64,000 nt of DNA, taken from contig NZ_KZ454938.1 in NCBI RefSeq assembly GCF_002797325.1, positions 1,500,267-1,564,266 on the forward strand. The letters run 5' to 3'. Below, one piece after another: positions 1 through 9,593 of the stretch. Position 1 is the stretch's first letter, and each line of letters starts with the position of its first letter. Below the pieces are notes generated by a model. It searched no databases. It was not told the origin of the DNA and saw only the letters and a list, made by a program, of their open reading frames with translations. A program made the position numbers and the translations under genes. The stretch is from Bacillus sp. FJAT-45037 (GTDB lineage Bacteria; Bacillota; Bacilli; Bacillales; Bacillaceae_D).

Positions 1-421
1 TCCAGCCTTCACGACCTTTCATGATCGCCATTATATTATCTGGTTTCTTAAGATCAACTTGCCCTTGCAAAAGTTGTCCCACTTCTCGTTCAATCAAACG
101 CCGATCATCAAAATGAATCTTCTCATCCATTGCTAAATCTGGATTTATAACGTACATCACTTTAAAAGTTGACTGAGAAATAACGAATCCATCTAATTGA
201 CTTTTTAGATCATCCAACGACTCACCTGAAAACAACACGTCCATTCTTTCATTCATAAATGGACTTCTGCTTGGCTCAATTCGTCTTGTACTATCTACAG
301 TGAAGGAATTAGTGGCGTACCCAAAAAGAGAGCGCATTTCTAAATGGCATAATGAGGCGTCATCTTCATGATACGCATATGTATATACATAATATAACGG
401 TTCTTGTTTCTCTATCTCCAA
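1..421 (-). CDS. TRM11-like SAM-dependent RNA methylase, N-terminal part (cut by window edge)
   Basis: About 140 codons of a gene that runs off the left edge. The visible part begins with YYVYTYAYHEDD and then LEMRSLFG, which I recognise from the N-terminal region of Bacillus TRM11-family methyltransferases; the catalytic Rossmann domain lies outside the window, so function is inferred. I chose a TTG start at 419-421 because AAGGTAGGG stands six bases upstream and an in-frame stop lies further up with no ATG or GTG between. It lies downstream of metA on the same strand. The family assignment is from memory of related proteins, not from an alignment. Confidence 0.55.
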   Translation of the reverse strand, partial: MEIEKQEPLYYVYTYAYHEDDASLCHLEMRSLFGYATNSFTVDSTRRIEPSRSPFMNERMDVLFSGESLDDLKSQLDGFVISQSTFKVMYVINPDLAMDEKIHFDDRRLIEREVGQLLQGQVDLKKPDNIMAIMKGREGW

Positions 422-545
422 ACGATTCCCTACCTTTACTAAACAATCTCTTTCTGTTCTTAATATAAAGCAAAAGTCGTTACTTTACCGAGTAAAAAGA
501 TCTCGAAGCCTTCTTCAAGAAGGAATTTCACATGATCACCTTTTA

Positions 546-1460
546 TTATTCACCGGATAAGTCATAAGGCGTTTCTTGGTACACATAATAGTTGAGCCAG
601 TTAGAAAACAATAAATTGGAATGAGCTCGCCATCTTAGACGAGGAGCATTTTCTATATTGTCCTTTGGAAAATAATTCGAAGGTAACTCGATATCAAATC
701 CTCTTTCCACATCTCTTCTATACTCTTCTTCTAACGTACATGTATCATATTCAGAGTGCCCTGTTGCAAAGATTTGTTTGCCATTTTTAGAAGCGATTAA
801 ATAAACACCGGCCTCTTCAGACACACTGAGTATATCAAGTTCTGTAACATTTTTCACATCTTCTAATTTTATGTCTGTGTGTCTAGAGTGTGGAGCCAAA
901 AATTCATCATCAAAACCACGCAGGAGTTTCACGTTTGATTCTAGAATGGTATGTGTAAATACACCGAACAATTTTTGTTCAAGCGTATATTTATTCACTC
1001 CAAAATGGTGATACAGACCTGCTTGAGCCCCCCAGCAAATATGTAGAGTAGAGGTAACATGAGTTGTTGACCAATCCATGATTTGGGTAAGTTCAGGCCA
1101 ATAATCAACCTCTTCAAATTCTAGTTGTTCAATGGGTGCACCAGTAATGATCATTCCATCGAATTTCTTTGATTTAATTTCTTCAAAAGTCTTATAAAAC
1201 GACCGGAGATGCTCTTGTGCTGTATTTTTCGAAATATGAGTAGTAGGATATAAAAAAGAAACATCTACTTGTAGTGGCGTGTTTCCGAGCAACCGAAGCA
1301 ACTGTGTTTCTGTCGTTTCTTTAACGGGCATTAAATTTAGGATAATGATTTTTAATGGACGAATGTCTTGAGAATATGCTCGACTTTCATCCATGACGAA
1401 TATGTTCTCATTATTTAATATTTCCTTTGCAGGTAAATGATCAGGAATTTTAATTGGCAT
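546..1460 (-). CDS. metA: Homoserine O-acetyltransferase MetA
   Basis: Acylates the hydroxyl of L-homoserine, the first committed step to methionine, in the cytoplasm. The 304-residue protein has the family's class I glutaminase-like fold signatures: the acyl-accepting cysteine C142 in HICWGAQAG, and H235 and E237 in TGHSEYD. Residue 111 is glutamate (TGAPIE). In this family E111, as in Bacillus cereus MetA, goes with acetyl-CoA use, while G111 in E. coli goes with succinyl-CoA, so acetylation is predicted. The ATG at 1458-1460 is chosen over an upstream TTG because it gives the conserved N-terminus [13 protein letters not shown]. The 118 bases to the divergent gene are too short for an S-box riboswitch, and none is seen. 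Confidence 0.95.
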   Translation of the reverse strand: MPIKIPDHLPAKEILNNENIFVMDESRAYSQDIRPLKIIILNLMPVKETTETQLLRLLGNTPLQVDVSFLYPTTHISKNTAQEHLRSFYKTFEEIKSKKFDGMIITGAPIEQLEFEEVDYWPELTQIMDWSTTHVTSTLHICWGAQAGLYHHFGVNKYTLEQKLFGVFTHTILESNVKLLRGFDDEFLAPHSRHTDIKLEDVKNVTELDILSVSEEAGVYLIASKNGKQIFATGHSEYDTCTLEEEYRRDVERGFDIELPSNYFPKDNIENAPRLRWRAHSNLLFSNWLNYYVYQETPYDLSGE

Positions 1461-1578
1461 GAACTCGGCACTCCCTCTTATCAATTCTTTATTCGTTCGC
1501 AACTGACCCTTATTGTTGCATTAGTTTAAATTATCACAAAATTAACGCTTTAGCAATGTTAAGAAAGGATGGTCTCAT

Positions 1579-2235
1579 GTGAAATATCGACTTGAATGGT
1601 ATTATCAGCTTCCGAAGGGAAAAAAGAGTTTTTTCATGAAATCTGAGATGATAAATCTAGGTGAGGCTCTACTGTTAACATCGGACTTAGAGAAAACAGG
1701 TCGCTTAAAATCGATCGAATACTATGATGAAAAGGATCGATTTTGGTCTAAAAAAGAGTTAGAAAAATTATCAAAAGTCGAAGAAACCGAACCTAAGGAT
1801 ATCATCATCTATGTTGATGGAGGCTTCGATGCACAAAAGAAAATCGCAGGTATCGGGATCATTATTCACTTCAAACAACATAATAAAGCTTGGCGTATTC
1901 GTCACAATGAACAAATGAATTATTTAAGTGATAACAATGAAGCCGAACTTGCTGCGATGTTTCAATCAATGGCCTTACTAGAAGAGATAGGTGCCACCCA
2001 TCAATCGATTATCATACGATCAGATTCTAAAGTCGCTACCCACCAAGCATCAGGGAAATGGCCTTGTTATGAAGATCATTATAATGCGTGGTTAGATCGA
2101 TTAGATAAGAAAAAAGCAGCGTTGAATATTGAGATCGTATTCGAGGAGATTGATCGCAAAGAAAACAAAGAAGCCGATCATTTGGCGACACAAGCGCTAA
2201 GTGGTGTGAAGGTATCCGCTAAAAAACAATTATAA
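1579..2235 (+). CDS. RNase HI-like protein (YpeP type)
   Basis: The 218-residue protein has an N-terminal region of about 65 residues and then an RNase H fold. The four acidic residues expected of RNase HI appear to be present: D80 in IYVDGG, E123 in NEAELAAM, D149 in IRSDSK and D200 near NKEADHLA. Such enzymes cut the RNA strand of RNA-DNA hybrids, but some Bacillus RNase HI-like proteins are inactive, so activity is unproven. The start is GTG, with AAAGGATGG about eight bases upstream. It is divergent from metA and convergent with the PHP gene, with which it shares a terminator hairpin. Confidence 0.8.
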   Translation: MKYRLEWYYQLPKGKKSFFMKSEMINLGEALLLTSDLEKTGRLKSIEYYDEKDRFWSKKELEKLSKVEETEPKDIIIYVDGGFDAQKKIAGIGIIIHFKQHNKAWRIRHNEQMNYLSDNNEAELAAMFQSMALLEEIGATHQSIIIRSDSKVATHQASGKWPCYEDHYNAWLDRLDKKKAALNIEIVFEEIDRKENKEADHLATQALSGVKVSAKKQL

Positions 2236-2251
2236 GGATGTGCACAAAGTA

Positions 2252-2284
2252 AAGAAAGCGTCTCATAATGAGCCGCTTTCTTTC
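2252..2284. terminator. Bidirectional terminator between RNase H-like and PHP genes
   Basis: Stem AAGAAAGCG with CGCTTTCTT and an inner CTCATAATGAG pairing, with A- and T-rich flanks on both strands. It lies between two convergent genes and overlaps the 3' end of the PHP gene. Confidence 0.7.
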
Positions 2285-3132
2285 AATCGTTTTATCATAA
2301 CTTTTGCATAGCTATTATCTAATCTGGTGATGCCTAATGGTTCTGGTACACGGCCATATTCCTCATCGTGAAAATCAGACCCGCCCGTTTTGAGGAGCTC
2401 TTGGCCTGTTTTCGCTTCAATAGTATGACATAATTCTAAATACTTTTGCTGGGCTACTTGGTCGTGATCACGATGGAATACTTCGACCCCATCAAGACCC
2501 CACTTGATGACCCAATGTTCTATCTCATCATCTAACTGGTAATAAGTAGGGTGAGCGACGACAGCTAGCCCCCCGTATTGATGAATGAGTTTAATCGCTT
2601 CCTCGACAGTCATCTCTTTTTCTTTTTCAACAAAGCCTGGTTTTCCTTCGCCTAAATAACCATCAAAAGCTTCTGCGACCGTTTCTACATAGCCACGGTC
2701 GATCATTGCTTTGGCTACATGAGGCCTACCTATGCTACCACCGTCTACGTAAAAAAGAACATCCGTTCTCGTTAAATTAATGTTTACTGAAGCTAGCTTG
2801 TTTAACATATGGTCTAAGCGACGGCTTCGGTATTGCTTTTGTTTTTCTAAAAATGAAAGCAACGATTCATCATGGTAATCTAAACCGTAACCTAGTATAT
2901 GGACACTTCGTCCGTGGCTTTTCGTTGACAGTTCAATGCCCGGAATGACAGTTAGACCAAGCTCAACCCCAACATCCATCGCTTCTCTAAGGCCACTAAA
3001 GGTGTCATGGTCAGTAAGAGAAACAATCTCAAGGCCTGCCTCCTTACATTTAATCATTAGTTCTTTCGGCTTATAATTACCATCTGATGCAGTGGAATGC
3101 ATATGAAGATCACTGTTTTTAAAGTTTGACAT
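2263..3132 (-). CDS. PHP-domain metal-dependent phosphoesterase (YciV/TrpH type)
   Basis: A 289-residue single-domain PHP protein. The metal-binding motifs appear in order: DLHMHSTASDG at the N-terminus, TDHDT, PGIELS, VVAHPTYYQ in the middle and GSDFH near the C-terminus. Proteins of this length and motif set hydrolyse nucleotide 3'-phosphates or act as 5'-3' exoribonucleases on short RNA; which applies here cannot be told. The start ATG gives MSNFKNSDLHMHS. A DUF4352 gene lies just upstream on the same strand with a 15-base gap, so the two may be co-transcribed. Confidence 0.85.
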   Translation of the reverse strand: MSNFKNSDLHMHSTASDGNYKPKELMIKCKEAGLEIVSLTDHDTFSGLREAMDVGVELGLTVIPGIELSTKSHGRSVHILGYGLDYHDESLLSFLEKQKQYRSRRLDHMLNKLASVNINLTRTDVLFYVDGGSIGRPHVAKAMIDRGYVETVAEAFDGYLGEGKPGFVEKEKEMTVEEAIKLIHQYGGLAVVAHPTYYQLDDEIEHWVIKWGLDGVEVFHRDHDQVAQQKYLELCHTIEAKTGQELLKTGGSDFHDEEYGRVPEPLGITRLDNSYAKVMIKRLKESGSL

Positions 3133-3147
3133 TAACGTGCACGTCCT

Positions 3148-3630
3148 TTATTGATCAACTGTTATTGGCCACATAACCTGACCTGTACGTAAGTGATCGG
3201 TATACACTAATTCATACTCACTTTCAATCGGAACTTCAAAGGCCACCTCGCCTCTATTTTTCCGGTCTGGGTGAAGTTGTCCACCTAAAATTCCTTTTGT
3301 TTCAACTCTTGATGAATGTGAATACGCATACCCTTCCGAATCTGTCATCGTCATTTTAAATAACGTGAACTCTTGTACGGACTTACTCTCATTTTCAATA
3401 GTCAAATCAACAATGACAAATTGCATGCCTTCATTGATTGACTCTTCCGTGCGGATATGGTTGACCGTCATTAATAATTGATTGATTTCTTGCGTTGATT
3501 CTGATCTTTTCACACTGCCTGTTGACTCTTGTCCATCTAATGTAGATACTTGCTGACTGCTTAGTGAATATCCACCGATTAAAACTAGTAAAATGAGTAG
3601 TGCAGCTAATAATACAATTTTCCCCTTCAT
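3148..3630 (-). CDS. Membrane-anchored DUF4352 protein
   Basis: About 160 residues. An N-terminal hydrophobic helix (roughly residues 3-22) with no lipobox is followed by an extracellular beta-sandwich like domain with the DUF4352 pattern (INEGMQFVIVDLTIENES). These domains are usually found on surface proteins of Gram-positive bacteria, with no known reaction. The ATG at 3630 sits eight bases after GGAGAGG; a GTG one codon upstream is also possible. It lies between nadE and the PHP gene on the same strand. Confidence 0.75.
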   Translation of the reverse strand: MKGKIVLLAALLILLVLIGGYSLSSQQVSTLDGQESTGSVKRSESTQEINQLLMTVNHIRTEESINEGMQFVIVDLTIENESKSVQEFTLFKMTMTDSEGYAYSHSSRVETKGILGGQLHPDRKNRGEVAFEVPIESEYELVYTDHLRTGQVMWPITVDQ

Positions 3631-3725
3631 CACGCGTTCCTCTCCCTAACAACCTTTGTTTCATAACAAAATAGAATCGTCTGTTATACGATATGATTGA
3701 AAGAAAAGGTTCATGACTTCCATCT

Positions 3726-4550
3726 TTATTTCCACCAATTATCGTAAACAGTAACAGGTAGCTGACGCTTATGTTCCGTTGCACGATAGCGAGATTCAAT
3801 TTTTTCTGCAATGGAAGCTTCCACCTGTTTCCCCTCTAAGTAATCATCTAAATTATCATACGTCATGCCAAGTGCCTCTTCGTCAGGTAGACCAGGCTTA
3901 TCATCCTCAAGGTCAGCTGTAGGTACTTTGTTGTACAGACGTTCTGGTGCTTCTAATATTTTTAGTAATTCTTTTCCTTGACGCTTGTTTAACCCAAATA
4001 GTGGCGCAACATCACACGCACCATCTCCATGTTTTGTAAAGAATCCCGTAATCGCTTCCGCTGCATGATCAGTACCGATTACCAAGCAACCATAATGAGC
4101 TGCGATGTCATATTGAATTTTCATTCGTTCGCGAGCTTTCGTGTTTCCTTTATTGAAATCGCTCATCTCTTCACCAGTTGCCTCACGAAAAGCTGCATCA
4201 CTGGCATCAACGGCCCCTTGGATGTTCACTGTTTTTGTGACAGTCGGTTGAATGAATTCAAGGGCTTTCGCTGCATCATCTTCATCATGCTGCACACCGT
4301 AAGGAAGTCTAATGCCAATGAATTGGTAGGTTTCGCCTGTTTCATGAGTTAACTCGTCCATCGCCAATTGGGCGATTTTCCCTGCAAGTGTTGAGTCTTG
4401 TCCTCCAGAAATTCCAAGAACATACCCCTTAGCTTTAGCAGTTTGTACATACTCCTTTAAAAATTGAACACGTCGATTAATCTCTTCTTTAGCATCAATC
4501 GATGATTCACTATGTAGGTCTTCTCTAATTCGACTTTTCATGTCTGTCAT
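3726..4550 (-). CDS. nadE: Ammonia-dependent NAD+ synthetase
   Basis: Converts nicotinic acid adenine dinucleotide to NAD+ using ATP and ammonia, the last step of NAD synthesis, in the cytoplasm. The 274-residue length matches the short glutaminase-free NadE of bacilli. The PP-loop ATP-binding motif SGGQDS is at residues 48-53; IGTDHAAEA and the C-terminal [15 protein letters not shown] are also characteristic. GGAGGGG stands upstream of the ATG. Gene on its own strand run; no regulatory site recognised. Confidence 0.96.
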   Translation of the reverse strand: MTDMKSRIREDLHSESSIDAKEEINRRVQFLKEYVQTAKAKGYVLGISGGQDSTLAGKIAQLAMDELTHETGETYQFIGIRLPYGVQHDEDDAAKALEFIQPTVTKTVNIQGAVDASDAAFREATGEEMSDFNKGNTKARERMKIQYDIAAHYGCLVIGTDHAAEAITGFFTKHGDGACDVAPLFGLNKRQGKELLKILEAPERLYNKVPTADLEDDKPGLPDEEALGMTYDNLDDYLEGKQVEASIAEKIESRYRATEHKRQLPVTVYDNWWK

Positions 4551-4623
4551 ATAATACCCCTCCTCAATTTGTCTATATTATAAGTATTCCTAGTATACCA
4601 AGATTTCAAACCAAATGTTATCA

Positions 4624-4923
4624 TCACGCACGAAAACGAGAGAGTTGCTTTTGCAAACCCTCTTGGCTCAAAATATCGAGTTGAATCTCTCCCATTAAAT
4701 CAAAATGAGGGTAGGTTTCATGCCAATGAAGCCATTCGCGCTTCAAGCCATAACTCCTACCCCATGTTACTAGTTTTTCAATATCAGAACAAGCGACTTT
4801 GGTAACAGAAGTAACGTTTGGAAATCGCTCATCTACCCAGTAATGTGTTAAAAAAGCGATCTCTCCTCGGTCAGCTTGCTCTTTCCATGCCTTTAGTTCT
4901 GCTTTTGATATCCCAAATGCCAA
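4624..4923 (-). CDS. Conserved Bacillaceae protein (YneQ-like)
   Basis: About 99 residues and cytoplasmic, with no recognised domain. The start is placed at TTG 4921-4923, giving MAFGISKAELKAWK, because GAGGTG precedes it at good spacing while the upstream GTG overlaps that ribosome site. It resembles Bacillus subtilis YneQ from memory (MAFGI start, THYW, W-G-YGL, PHFDL pattern), and the neighbouring tlp and thioesterase genes fit the subtilis tlp-yneP-yneQ order, although another small gene lies between here. Function unknown. Confidence 0.65.
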   Translation of the reverse strand: MAFGISKAELKAWKEQADRGEIAFLTHYWVDERFPNVTSVTKVACSDIEKLVTWGRSYGLKREWLHWHETYPHFDLMGEIQLDILSQEGLQKQLSRFRA

Positions 4924-4958
4924 ATTTCTCACACCTCTTTAGCCAATCATTTCCTTCA

Positions 4959-5240
4959 TCATAACACGTGGAACCACTTTTTTCTTCTTTGCTGCTTTTT
5001 CTCTTTATCCTTCTGAAGTAAACGAATTTTATGCATCACATCTTCTTTTTTTGTTACTACACCAACAGAGTCTTGCTTCGTTTTTTGTAGATCTACTTTT
5101 GTACCCGACACCTCACAATCGACCATACGATCAAGAGACTTGACGGCCAATTCTCTCACTTCAGGGTTATCTGATTGCATTTGCTTAACGACATAAGAAA
5201 ATTTTTTCCAATTCAATTCGTTATGATAGCTTGCTCCCAT
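4959..5240 (-). CDS. Small charged hypothetical protein
   Basis: 93 residues, highly charged. The region around LNWKKFSYVVKQMQSDN looks like a short helical domain, and a lysine-rich tail ends KKWFHVL. No signal peptide, membrane segment or known motif. The ATG at 5240 is preceded by AAGGTGGGG, a convincing ribosome site. It lies between tlp and the YneQ-like gene on the same strand. I do not recognise the family. Confidence 0.6.
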   Translation of the reverse strand: MGASYHNELNWKKFSYVVKQMQSDNPEVRELAVKSLDRMVDCEVSGTKVDLQKTKQDSVGVVTKKEDVMHKIRLLQKDKEKKQQRRKKWFHVL

Positions 5241-5407
5241 ATTTTATCCCCACCTTCATATCATGTTTAACTATCTTATGAATTCTAGGCAAGGGAATCG
5301 TTCCCTTTGAGAGATTTTGTACGTTTTCGTCTAGTTTTCTGAATCAAATCTCTACTTTTGTCATAAATAGGGCGAGTCTGTTATATTAAGCGGAAACATA
5401 GCGCACC

Positions 5408-5440
5408 ATAAAAAAGAGCGAGGGTTAGTCCCTCGCTCTA
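5408..5440 (-). terminator. Terminator of tlp
   Basis: Ten-base perfect stem (AGAGCGAGGG with CCCTCGCTCT), five-base loop, then a T run on the minus strand, just past the tlp stop codon. Confidence 0.9.
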
Positions 5441-5451
5441 CCTTAAAAAGA

Positions 5452-5682
5452 TTATTTGTAGTTGTTTTCTCGCGCATGTGATTCATCAACGATTTCGGAT
5501 TCAAACGCTTCAATGCTTTCTTGACGATGAGCATTTTTTTCTTTAATCTGTTGCTTTTGGGCATCAGACATTTCTGATTGAGCGATTGACTCCTCAGCTG
5601 CTTCGATGTTGTGCTGAGTATTTTCTTTCATTTGCTTCAACTTTTCCACGTTATCTGCGCGATTATCTGGTTTTGACTGCAT
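5452..5682 (-). CDS. tlp: Small acid-soluble spore protein Tlp
   Basis: 76 residues with the Tlp pattern: DNRADNVEKLKQM near the start, IKEKNAHRQESIEAF in the middle and ARENNY at the end. Tlp is a minor spore-core protein made late in sporulation; its name reflects a weak thioredoxin resemblance. GGAGGG stands upstream of the ATG and a strong terminator follows. Late forespore (sigma-G) expression is expected from the family; I did not find a clear promoter. Confidence 0.92.
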   Translation of the reverse strand: MQSKPDNRADNVEKLKQMKENTQHNIEAAEESIAQSEMSDAQKQQIKEKNAHRQESIEAFESEIVDESHARENNYK

Positions 5683-5757
5683 ATGAATCCCTCCATGTGA
5701 ACTTGATAATGTTACCTCCTTTAGTATGGAGAAACAGCTTTAATTCATACAGGGAGA

Positions 5758-6177
5758 TTATGATTTTTTAATTTTTTCATACACCTCGTGCCATTCTGGC
5801 AGTTGCTTTCTTATTGAAATCGGTCTGAAGGTTTCCTTTTTGACGCAACAATGCGAACTTGTACCTGTGACACATAATTGCTCCTTACTATTCCATACTT
5901 CATATCCATATATGACGCGAATGCCATCATATTGCTCTACCCACGTGTTTACTGTTACTTCTTCTCCGTACGTTGCTGGACGTTTATAAGATACTTGTAT
6001 GTCTGTCACAGGAGATAAATATCCATCTTTCTCCATCTCGCTATAATTAAAACCAATTTCCTTTATAAGATGGGTTCTCCCAAGTTCAAACCAAACGACG
6101 TAATTAGAATGATGAACAATCCCCATTTGATCTGTTTCAGCATAACGCACTTCAACTTTCTTCTTCGAAATAAACAA
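5758..6177 (-). CDS. YbgC/4HBT-type acyl-CoA thioesterase (YneP-like)
   Basis: 139-residue hotdog-fold thioesterase. The family motif VRYAETDQMGIVHHSNYVVWFE, with the catalytic aspartate in TDQMG, is near the N-terminus. It hydrolyses acyl-CoA thioesters; the chain length is unknown. The start is TTG at 6177. Its ribosome site GGAGGGG lies inside the last codons of the SpoVK-like gene, so translation is coupled to that gene. It corresponds in position to B. subtilis yneP next to tlp. Confidence 0.85.
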   Translation of the reverse strand: MFISKKKVEVRYAETDQMGIVHHSNYVVWFELGRTHLIKEIGFNYSEMEKDGYLSPVTDIQVSYKRPATYGEEVTVNTWVEQYDGIRVIYGYEVWNSKEQLCVTGTSSHCCVKKETFRPISIRKQLPEWHEVYEKIKKS

Positions 6178-6179
6178 AT

Positions 6180-8522
6180 TTACCCCTCCAGATTTTTTTC
6201 TATAGTCAGCAGGTCTTCTTTGGTTATTGTTTGTAACATATTGACGTCTAATTGAGCCGGATCTATTTCACTTAATCGGCTCGCCTGCGCTTGAATCATT
6301 AATTCCAATAACCCAACAACAAAGCGACCATTCCCCTCATGGCCATTTGTAGGAATCAATGCATTCAATCGTTCTCTTGCTTTTGAATCAAGACGATACC
6401 CCATCTTATCGGCCCTACTTAATAAAATGTCAATCAGTTCCGACTGAGTATAGTCTGAAAAAGGCACTTCATGCTTGAAGCGTGAGTAAAGACCAGGGTT
6501 TACTTGGATGAGCTGTTTCATTTCCTCTTTGTAACCCGCCATAATGACAACGAGGTTCTCATTATGCTTTGTGATCTCTTGGACAATCGTCGCTAATGCT
6601 TCTGCACCAAAATCACTTTCATTGCTAGACATAAGGGAATATGCCTCATCGATAAATAGGACTCCTCCTAATGCATCGACCACTTTTTCTTTTGTTTTAA
6701 TTGCAGTTTGACCGACATATCCAGCAACTAGATCGGCACGACTTACTTCGACTAAATGCCCACGTTTTAACAATCCAAGCTTGTGGAGAGCCTTAGCATA
6801 CATTCGAGCCACAGTTGTTTTCCCCGTTCCAGGATTACCTGTGAAGATCGCGTGTAGATGAAGAGGACTCGTCTCAAGTTGATGTTCACGGCGCAATTTT
6901 TGGACGTGAACAAATGAGGTAAGTCGTTCAATCTCTTGTTTGGCCGCATCAAGTCCCACTAATTCAAATAACTCTTGAATAGGATTGTTGATCTCGGCTC
7001 GCTCTTTGCTCTCTTCAGTCCTAAAATCGTCTGCTTCTAAAATGAGAAAGTCATTTGATGTCGCATGTTCTAGTATGGTTGACGAACCTTTGTGGAAAAT
7101 CGCATCCAACATAATGTTTTTTACAGTGCGTCCATTACCAAATGATTCATCGACTTGTTCTGTCTCAATCCGTTCTTCTAGGGCAGCAAATGCCTCATCA
7201 CTTATAACATAATCATTTTCGCTTGCAACAACCTTTGCCATCTCAATTAACTCTTCTGTTGAATAGTTTAGAATATGAACTTGGTTTTGATCTGGGAATC
7301 GACTTCGAAGTCCAGGATTCCCACGTAAAAAGCTTCGCATCTCTTCTGGATACCCCGCTAAGATGACAGCAAATTTCCCTTGATGCTTCCCTGTCATAGC
7401 AGAGACGAGTGTATCTATAGCGGCCTGTCCATAGTCTTGACCTGTTTGCCCTTCTCGCTTTAAGCTATACGCCTCATCGATGAATAAAACGCCACCAAGT
7501 GCACGTTCAATCGCTTGAGTCGTTTGTTCTTCCGTTTGACCAACGTATCCCCCGACAAGTTGCGAACGATCGACCTCATACACTTCTGGTCGTTCAAGTA
7601 AACCTAACTCATAATATATCGTTGCCATAAGCCTTGCTAGTCGTGTTTTTCCTGTTCCAGGATTCCCTGTTAAAATCATATGTAAGCTTAACTCATCTTT
7701 AAATCGAAAGCCCTGTTCTTTTCTTGCTTTTTGATAATGAAGGAATTGATATAGCTTAGAAATTCTTCTTTTTACATCCTCTAAACCAATCATCGAATCC
7801 AATTCATCCAAAGCTGACAATGTCTCTCTTTTTGGTGAGAATGCCGTAAGCAATTCCTCCCACTCTTGTTTTGCATCCTCTATTTCTTGCACTGCTTTTT
7901 GAATCTGACTAAACTGCGCTTGAGAATAATACACACCGGTTAATGAATTTGCATATTCCTTTGTTGTTCGTTCGATCGTCTTAAATGGTTCATGAAACGT
8001 TTCATACGATTTATTTAATGTATAGATAAAATCCTCAAGTTCCGTATCGTTAATAAAGTCCAATGAAAGCTTTGCTTCCTCAAAATAGGATGACATGACC
8101 TCATCTAGTTGAAAGAATTGTTCAGCAATTTGATGGTATATCTCTGCCGTTTTCTTTTTTGCACTTCCATGATCAGTTTCACGAATCGATGGAAACTTCA
8201 TTGGAATAGGAAGATCTCTTGCATAGTGAATAATTTCCTTGAGACGTAAGCAATGAGCCGTTTCATTTGTTTTATCAAAAGTAAGAGCCTTAGATGTCCA
8301 ATCTGATGATAAATGATCTGTTCCCTTTATTTTTGAGGATCTTGATTCAGCTAATCGTGCATACAATTCAGACGTTAATTGATTTCCTTCCTTGGTCTCT
8401 TCACCTGATTCTAATTGTTTTAAAAGTTGCAAAGCCGTCGCTTCTTGAAACGACCGATTTTCTAATTTTGTTTGTTCTAACCATTCTTCAATTTGCTCTA
8501 TTGTCCATCGTTCTCTTAACAT
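6180..8522 (-). CDS. SpoVK/CbbX-like tandem AAA+ ATPase
   Basis: 780 residues with a helical N-terminal region of about 240 residues followed by two CbbX/SpoVK-type AAA modules. Both have Walker A (LTGNPGTGKTR near residue 290 and FTGNPGTGKTT near 560), Walker B VLFIDEAYSL and arginine-finger regions (GLRSRF and GLYSRF). SpoVK itself is about 320 residues with one module, so this is a duplicated, larger relative whose partner is unknown. The ATG at 8522 is chosen because AGGTGAGGG lies just upstream; that segment also contains an in-frame GTG. It heads a probable operon with the thioesterase. Confidence 0.85.
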   Translation of the reverse strand: MLRERWTIEQIEEWLEQTKLENRSFQEATALQLLKQLESGEETKEGNQLTSELYARLAESRSSKIKGTDHLSSDWTSKALTFDKTNETAHCLRLKEIIHYARDLPIPMKFPSIRETDHGSAKKKTAEIYHQIAEQFFQLDEVMSSYFEEAKLSLDFINDTELEDFIYTLNKSYETFHEPFKTIERTTKEYANSLTGVYYSQAQFSQIQKAVQEIEDAKQEWEELLTAFSPKRETLSALDELDSMIGLEDVKRRISKLYQFLHYQKARKEQGFRFKDELSLHMILTGNPGTGKTRLARLMATIYYELGLLERPEVYEVDRSQLVGGYVGQTEEQTTQAIERALGGVLFIDEAYSLKREGQTGQDYGQAAIDTLVSAMTGKHQGKFAVILAGYPEEMRSFLRGNPGLRSRFPDQNQVHILNYSTEELIEMAKVVASENDYVISDEAFAALEERIETEQVDESFGNGRTVKNIMLDAIFHKGSSTILEHATSNDFLILEADDFRTEESKERAEINNPIQELFELVGLDAAKQEIERLTSFVHVQKLRREHQLETSPLHLHAIFTGNPGTGKTTVARMYAKALHKLGLLKRGHLVEVSRADLVAGYVGQTAIKTKEKVVDALGGVLFIDEAYSLMSSNESDFGAEALATIVQEITKHNENLVVIMAGYKEEMKQLIQVNPGLYSRFKHEVPFSDYTQSELIDILLSRADKMGYRLDSKARERLNALIPTNGHEGNGRFVVGLLELMIQAQASRLSEIDPAQLDVNMLQTITKEDLLTIEKNLEG

Positions 8523-8567
8523 AACCCTCACCTCAATCTCATGCCCAATATTTTACCATGATCAGCA

Positions 8568-9488
8568 TCAACTTGCATGTCTCGGTTGTTTCTGTCTTAC
8601 TTTGCGCACATATGTCCCAACATAGACACCCGTTAAGACAAGAAATGCTCCAATACCATATGCCGCAGTAAATTCTTCTCCTAAGAAGAGCGTAGCCATA
8701 ATCACAGCTGAGACGGGCATAACATTAATAAAAATCGATGCACGCGCTGCGCCAATTTGTTGAATACCATAATAGTACATAATAAAACTAACAACCGTAA
8801 CGAACACACTCATATGAACTATGGAGAACCAAGCAATCGGTGTCGCATGTAATACGGCATTCATCGGACGTTCTAATAAGGAAAAAGGCAATAAAAACAA
8901 TGTCCCAAATCCAACAGCATACGTAGTCGACACGATCGGACTGAATTTCTTTAAAACAACACGACCTAGTACACTATAAAGAGCCCATGTGATCACAGCG
9001 ATCCCTAAAACAAGATCAATCGCTTCAAAACGAAATTGAGTTAAAATGTGTAGATTTCCTTCTGTGACGATGACGACGACCCCACTAAGTGCGAGTACTA
9101 ACCCGATAATTTGTTTTCTCGAGATCGCTTCTTTCAAAAATACCGCTGACAGCAAAACAATCAGCATTGGATTCGCCGCAATAAAAAGGGAACTTTTGAT
9201 CACAGGTGCATGTTTACTTGCTAAAAAGAAGCAAATATTATATATCGCAATGCCTGTTACTCCTAATAAACTAAACATTCCCCAATCCTTTAATGAAGGT
9301 TTTGGTCGATTGCGTTCAACGATCCACATAATTGGAAACAAAAGCAAGGCTGCTCCGAAAAAGCGCAAAAATGCAATTGTAGCTGGTTCGAAACTTTCTA
9401 TCGCAAATTTGCCTGCAATAAAGGCACTTCCCCAAATCGCAGTACTAATTGTTAACATGAGGTATATTGGCCACAGTTTATTTTTCAC
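8568..9488 (-). CDS. EamA-family (DMT) transporter
   Basis: 306 residues, about ten predicted membrane helices in two EamA repeats, beginning WPIYLMLTISTAIWGSAF, which is typical of DMT superfamily exporters. Substrate unknown; relatives export amino acids or metabolites across the cytoplasmic membrane. The start is GTG, with AAGGGG upstream. Followed by the SpoVK-like gene on the same strand with a 45-base gap. Confidence 0.85.
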   Translation of the reverse strand: MKNKLWPIYLMLTISTAIWGSAFIAGKFAIESFEPATIAFLRFFGAALLLFPIMWIVERNRPKPSLKDWGMFSLLGVTGIAIYNICFFLASKHAPVIKSSLFIAANPMLIVLLSAVFLKEAISRKQIIGLVLALSGVVVIVTEGNLHILTQFRFEAIDLVLGIAVITWALYSVLGRVVLKKFSPIVSTTYAVGFGTLFLLPFSLLERPMNAVLHATPIAWFSIVHMSVFVTVVSFIMYYYGIQQIGAARASIFINVMPVSAVIMATLFLGEEFTAAYGIGAFLVLTGVYVGTYVRKVRQKQPRHAS

Positions 9489-9559
9489 GTACTGATTCCC
9501 CTTTTTATCTTCTTTTCTTATTGTACTTGCTTTCTTCGGTAAACGAAATATCTAAAACA

Positions 9560-9593
9560 AAAAAATGTCTATTGCCCTTTAATGGCAATAGAC
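9560..9593 (-). terminator. Terminator of copC-copD operon
   Basis: Ten-base perfect stem GTCTATTGCC with GGCAATAGAC followed by a T run on the minus strand; it includes the copD stop codon. Confidence 0.9.

Noticed and set aside
460-531. A GTG-started 23-codon frame with a good ribosome site (AAAGGTG) after metA on the minus strand
   Set aside because: Too short, no recognisable family, and it lies within a likely 3' leader; could be chance.
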